Of a stretch of DNA of 15,396 bases, positions 15,076 to 15,396 are shown piece after piece. The notes beneath the pieces are model-generated. The model saw only the letters and a program-made list of their open reading frames with translations, was not told where the DNA came from and did no database searches. This DNA is from Gammaproteobacteria bacterium (GTDB taxonomy: Bacteria; Pseudomonadota; Gammaproteobacteria; S012-40). The position numbers and the translations under genes were made by a program. The DNA lies in NCBI GenBank assembly GCA_029857925.1, contig JAOUGF010000006.1, positions 1 to 15,396 of the forward strand, read 5' to 3'. The first letter of the stretch is position 1; each line of letters begins with the position of its first letter.

Positions 15076-15319
15076 TTCAACCTAGAAACGGCGGTTGGAT
15101 GCCGTGGAGTGTGCGCTTTAGCGTGCGCAGGGCAAGGCGTAAATCGCAGTCTATGGCCAGCCCTTAGCAAGATTTGCAACGCCGCCCTGCGTGCGGTAAA
15201 GCGTGCAATCTGCGGCATAGCGCTCTCACCGATCGGGTGGATGTAAAATTTACGAATATTTTATTTGTTTCAAATCGTTAGATGTAGGAGTAACGGTCAA
15301 CCGCCGTTTCTAGGTTCAA
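15076..15319. mobile_element. MITE-like nested inverted-repeat element, family B (about 234 bp plus duplication)
   Basis: A 17-base perfect inverted repeat, CCTAGAAACGGCGGTTG at 15081-15097 with its complement at 15298-15314, is flanked by the direct repeat TTCAA (15076-15080 and 15315-15319). This is a probable 5-base target duplication. Inside is a second, imperfect dyad: 15099-15145 pairs with 15171-15218 around a loop of about 25 bases. The segment 15219-15297 is AT-rich and unpaired. There is no coding capacity. The ends and the duplication size differ from family A, so a different transposase is implied. It begins four bases after the asnB stop codon and could end or protect that transcript. 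Confidence 0.8.
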
Positions 15320-15396
15320 TAAACTGCCTTCCGCGTACGCTCAACTATCAACGACAGACGTGCGGCGCGCCAGTCGCCGCAACACCCACACAGAAT

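Noticed and set aside
15320..15396. Short open frames on the minus strand running in from the right window edge
   Set aside because: Two frames stay open for only about 17-26 codons before a stop, with no recognisable motif. A gene end is possible but cannot be supported.

Overview
The window looks like a chromosomal segment of a gamma- or betaproteobacterium of mid GC content. The main evidence is the minus-strand order surE-pcm-nlpD-rpoS, which is typical of those classes. A SmrB-type Smr gene and a homoserine dehydrogenase that is also typical of those groups support this. The truD, fdxA and mutS genes often found around this cluster are not in view.

Layout. 1-409 (-) is the 5' part of homoserine dehydrogenase. 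648-1058 (+) is a small Mth938-domain protein that converges on rpoS with a 2-base gap. 1061-4225 (-) is the stress/stationary-phase block surE, pcm, nlpD, rpoS, with 4-base overlaps at surE/pcm and nlpD/rpoS and several GTG starts backed by good Shine-Dalgarno sequences. 4226-4679 is non-coding and holds the first of three related inverted-repeat elements (family A). 4680-5249 (+) is an Smr-domain nuclease of the SmrB type. 5377-6153 (+) is a lipoprotein of unknown function. 6163-10610 (-) is a MacAB-like export operon. 11029-12834 (+) is a long-chain acyl-CoA synthetase. 13092-15071 (+) is a glutamine-dependent asparagine synthetase. 15076-15319 is a different nested inverted-repeat element (family B) placed 4 bases after the asnB stop codon.

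The most unusual locus is the export operon. Its first gene is one 735-codon frame that joins a response-regulator receiver domain, a polar linker of about 215 residues, one membrane helix and a complete MacA/HlyD-type periplasmic adaptor. Its partners are a MacB-type ATPase and a four-helix MacB-type permease, encoded as separate overlapping genes. I infer an exporter whose adaptor carries its own cytoplasmic signalling domain. The receiver keeps the acidic pair, the phospho-acceptor Asp and the Lys, but has Ala where Thr/Ser is usual.

The second theme is small non-coding mobile elements. Three family A copies (157-171 bp) lie at operon or gene borders. One sits between the adaptor and ATPase genes, and one sits 23 bases before the asnB start codon. 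Their terminal repeats differ between copies but stay complementary within each copy, which suggests that a hairpin matters. No transposase, tRNA, rRNA or CRISPR array is visible.
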